From Flavobacterium sp. (lineage in GTDB: Bacteria > Bacteroidota > Bacteroidia > Flavobacteriales > Flavobacteriaceae): DNA of 64,000 nt. A program made the translations under genes and the position numbers. Where the stretch lies: contig NZ_JAQSDH010000035.1 in NCBI RefSeq assembly GCF_029945805.1, forward strand, positions 62,001 to 126,000. Direction: 5' to 3'. Of this stretch, positions 61,697 to 64,000 are shown piece after piece; the first letter of the stretch is position 1; every line of letters begins with the position of its first letter. The notes beneath the pieces were generated by a model. The model saw only the letters and a program-made list of their open reading frames with translations. It was not told the DNA's origin and did no database searches.

Positions 61697-64000
61697 TTAA
61701 TTTAATTTGAATTCGTTAAAATCATTAATTAATTCTTTTAACTGATTGTTAGCTTGCTCATCATAACTTACAAAGCCACAATTAACTAGCAACGAAATTC
61801 TAAAAAATTCAATCCATTTATTGTATTTGTCTAAAACAATTCTATTTGAATTGGATACTTCGTCAGAATTATTTTCAAATAAGCCCTGAATGGTTTTTTG
61901 ATCTGTTGGTATCGTTTTATTATAAAATTTAAAGTTGCTATTTGACTTTAAATTATCAATTTCGATTAATTCTTCAGTTGTAAAGTAGTTGATGTCAAAG
62001 TTGATTACAATTTCATTGATTAATAAAGAGAAGGTCTCTGCCAGAAATTCTTCGACACCACGATTTGTATTTGTTTCTGAAACTACATCATTTAATATTC
62101 GTTCCAATTTATCTTTTAAACCTCTGTTTTCAATTATTTTAGATAGATGGTTAGCAAGAAAAGAAGTGCTGTTTTGACTCAATCCGTTATTAATAAAATA
62201 TTCTAAATTAGATTGATTGGTAATTTTTGACTCCCAATAATTTAACAATAATTCTGTATAAAATTGTGCTTTGGATTTGGTTTCCTTATTTGTGAAAAGA
62301 TTTTCTTTTTTAATACCTTTTTCTGAAAGAAAAGATTCCACTTCCTGATTAGAAGATAGCCATAAGTTTTGTTTTAAAATTTCTATAACTTCTTCATAAG
62401 AATTGACATTTCTCAATTCGGGATATTGTGACATTAATATATTTCCTTGATTAAAATTATCTAAACTCTTTTCATTTATGTTTACTACAATATTTTCATT
62501 TAGTAAATTATAAATTTCAACAGGCTCTACAGATACTCGTTTAATTAATTGATTGAAACCATTTATATCTTTTGTCAAAATTGCGTTGAATGAAAATTGA
62601 ATTTCATTCACACTTTTCATACTATTGGCTCTTAAAATAGTTAAATCATCAGTATGGATGTGTTTGTTTAACTCTCTTTTTAAATCAATAACCAGGTTGT
62701 TTAATTTATTGATATAATGATTTGTTTTGGTCAAGTTATTTGAAACTTGCGTTAAATTATCAATAATTAACTCCGAACCATCATTGTTTAAATTCGCTGC
62801 TATATTCCAGCTGTTTGCGGGAGAATCAAAATGATTCTGAACAAATTTGAAGTTTAAGAAAGATTCTTTTAATTTATCTAAAAAAGGACTTCTTTCTTCT
62901 CTTACTTTAATTTCATATCCTTTTTCTTCAAATCCATCGAAAGAATCTGTTGAATATTTGAAATCTCTTAACAAATAAAAGTTTTTGAAATTTTGTTGGT
63001 CTTTTGTCCAATCAATGTGCCAGTCTTTTGTTTGTGTTACAATTTCATTTTCAAAAAAGCGGTTGAATCGCGTGTCCCATTTATAGTCTAATTTCTGAAC
63101 ATCATTTGCATATTCAAAATCATTTGTTGTGTCAAATTTTAACTGATTATTAAAAAATGTAAAAATGATAAATAAAGGAGGCACATTAGCATCTTTAAGA
63201 GCATTGTTTCTATCATAAGCATTACCACCAATATTTTTTGATATCCAATTGAATAATAATGATGGAATTTCGTTGACATCTAATTGCTTGTCATTTGTAC
63301 AAAACAAAAGATTGTTGATATTGAAATCATCAGAATATTTGTTGAATAAATACGAAACCTTTCCACGCAATAACATATCCGGAATAATTTCATCGTCTAC
63401 ATCTTCAATTTCTATTGCTAATCTGCTTCTTGCTCCGGGGAAATCTAATAAATCAGAATTTTTTAAAAATTCTTTGCTATCTGTAAGTTCGTTTGGAATA
63501 GAGAAAACAAGTTCGGCAGTAAGAGCAGTTATTAAAGATAAATTGATTTTTATTTCCTCGCCATTCTCTTTTTTTATTGTTGTAAATTTATTGCAAGTGT
63601 ATAATTCTTTTAGTCGCTTTACATCTAATACTTCTCCTTCGCCTCTAAGTACTTCTTTAAATGATAAATAGGCCACTGCATCAAAATTAACAGTTTTTAA
63701 GTCGGATATTAACTTTGAAAAAAGGGCTGAAAAATGGTCGTTTTTATTCCATAATACCTCAAAAATTGCTTTCCATTCCTGATACTCAAAACCATCAATA
63801 ATTTTCCCAATACGTTCAAAGAAACGCGATTCATTTAATCCTTCAAATAGAATTGTGTGTTTGCTTAAATGATTTTCAAAATATTCTTTAATTTCTAAAA
63901 TATCATATTCTGAAAGAATGGTTTGTTTTGAATTGGAATAATTAGATTCGAAATTCTTAATGTGAATATCTAGCTCCTTATTTTTATCAAAATTTGTTAT
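61697..64000 (-). CDS. SrfC-like large protein, GTPase-type motif (5' end beyond the window)
   Basis: The frame stays open to the right edge: 108 codons lie upstream of the GTG at 63674-63676, so at least 767 residues are visible and the start is outside. It has LLDFPGARSRL, a DxPG G3-like motif, followed by LLRGKVSYLFNKYSDDF, a segment found in the SrfC family of putative virulence proteins. The strand LFIIFTFFNNQLKF lies where a TKxD/NKxD G4 would be, but is degenerate. G1, if any, is outside the window. The rest is helical. It heads the visible part of the operon. Confidence 0.6.
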   Translation of the reverse strand: MTNFDKNKELDIHIKNFESNYSNSKQTILSEYDILEIKEYFENHLSKHTILFEGLNESRFFERIGKIIDGFEYQEWKAIFEVLWNKNDHFSALFSKLISDLKTVNFDAVAYLSFKEVLRGEGEVLDVKRLKELYTCNKFTTIKKENGEEIKINLSLITALTAELVFSIPNELTDSKEFLKNSDLLDFPGARSRLAIEIEDVDDEIIPDMLLRGKVSYLFNKYSDDFNINNLLFCTNDKQLDVNEIPSLLFNWISKNIGGNAYDRNNALKDANVPPLFIIFTFFNNQLKFDTTNDFEYANDVQKLDYKWDTRFNRFFENEIVTQTKDWHIDWTKDQQNFKNFYLLRDFKYSTDSFDGFEEKGYEIKVREERSPFLDKLKESFLNFKFVQNHFDSPANSWNIAANLNNDGSELIIDNLTQVSNNLTKTNHYINKLNNLVIDLKRELNKHIHTDDLTILRANSMKSVNEIQFSFNAILTKDINGFNQLIKRVSVEPVEIYNLLNENIVVNINEKSLDNFNQGNILMSQYPELRNVNSYEEVIEILKQNLWLSSNQEVESFLSEKGIKKENLFTNKETKSKAQFYTELLLNYWESKITNQSNLEYFINNGLSQNSTSFLANHLSKIIENRGLKDKLERILNDVVSETNTNRGVEEFLAETFSLLINEIVINFDINYFTTEELIEIDNLKSNSNFKFYNKTIPTDQKTIQGLFENNSDEVSNSNRIVLDKYNKWIEFFRISLLVNCGFVSYDEQANNQLKELINDFNEFKLN

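Overview
The window is AT-rich chromosomal DNA from a member of the Bacteroidota, most likely a Flavobacterium or close relative. Signs of this are the fused CcoN-CcoO oxidase subunit, single-heme CcoP, DUF6150 YENQ-repeat protein, TonB-linked and Lcl-type lipoproteins, and promoters with the Bacteroidota -7 element TAnnTTTG. No rRNA, tRNA or CRISPR array was recognised.

Layout. 1-5505: a persulfide/sulfite detoxification block (CstB-like persulfide dioxygenase-rhodanese, stand-alone rhodanese, DUF2892 membrane protein, TPMT-like methyltransferase at the left edge, TauE/SafE exporter, Crp/Fnr regulator), with a secreted M28 peptidase between. 5730-14936: mixed genes (YjdF/DUF2238, HPF-like, secreted M1 peptidase, cyanophycin synthetase, response regulator) and a scar where an IS30-like remnant is joined to the last third of an iron permease gene. 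15040-22267: a DNA-damage cassette (AlkB-like, exonuclease-GIY-YIG, DnaE-type polymerase, DinB) divergent from a LexA-like self-cleaving repressor, with one palindrome between the two promoters. 22283-33689: microaerobic respiration: hemN, the cco operon (ccoS, ccoNO, ccoQ, ccoP, ccoG, ccoH, SafE-like), the copper ATPase ccoI and an Fnr-type regulator. 33815-39736: DUF1275 protein, a P2-type cation ATPase and an FAD monooxygenase with a DnaJ-like zinc motif. 39872-45430: accessory DNA with two direct copies of a 110-bp repeat around a degenerate M1-like gene, an intact IS21 element, and six consecutive long imperfect hairpins without genes. 45532-48518: TonB/MORN protein, YENQ-repeat protein, secreted nuclease and a membrane-anchored unknown.

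48622-64000 (continuing past the right edge) is one leftward, tightly packed operon and the most unusual part: a large SrfC-like protein with a DxPG motif, two single-pass proteins that together look like a split SrfA (one with a YfaP/DUF2135-like domain), a membrane-anchored subtilisin-type protease with intact Asp-His-Ser, a four-helix membrane protein, a cytoplasmic P-loop GTPase with G1, G3 and G4 motifs, two further single-pass proteins, a periplasmic coiled-coil protein, a predicted outer-membrane protein, and two lipoproteins (FN3-like repeats plus Lcl/DUF1566 domain; WG repeats). I read it as a trans-envelope, GTPase-controlled system related to SrfABC but much expanded; its function is unknown.

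Two Crp/Fnr-type circuits can be read from the DNA. Palindromes of type GTrAC-N4-GTyAC precede cstB and tauE, and palindromes of type ATGAy-N4-rTCAT precede hemN, ccoS and ccoI. In all five the palindrome centre is exactly 29.5 bp upstream of the first base of the -7 element, the geometry of class II activation.
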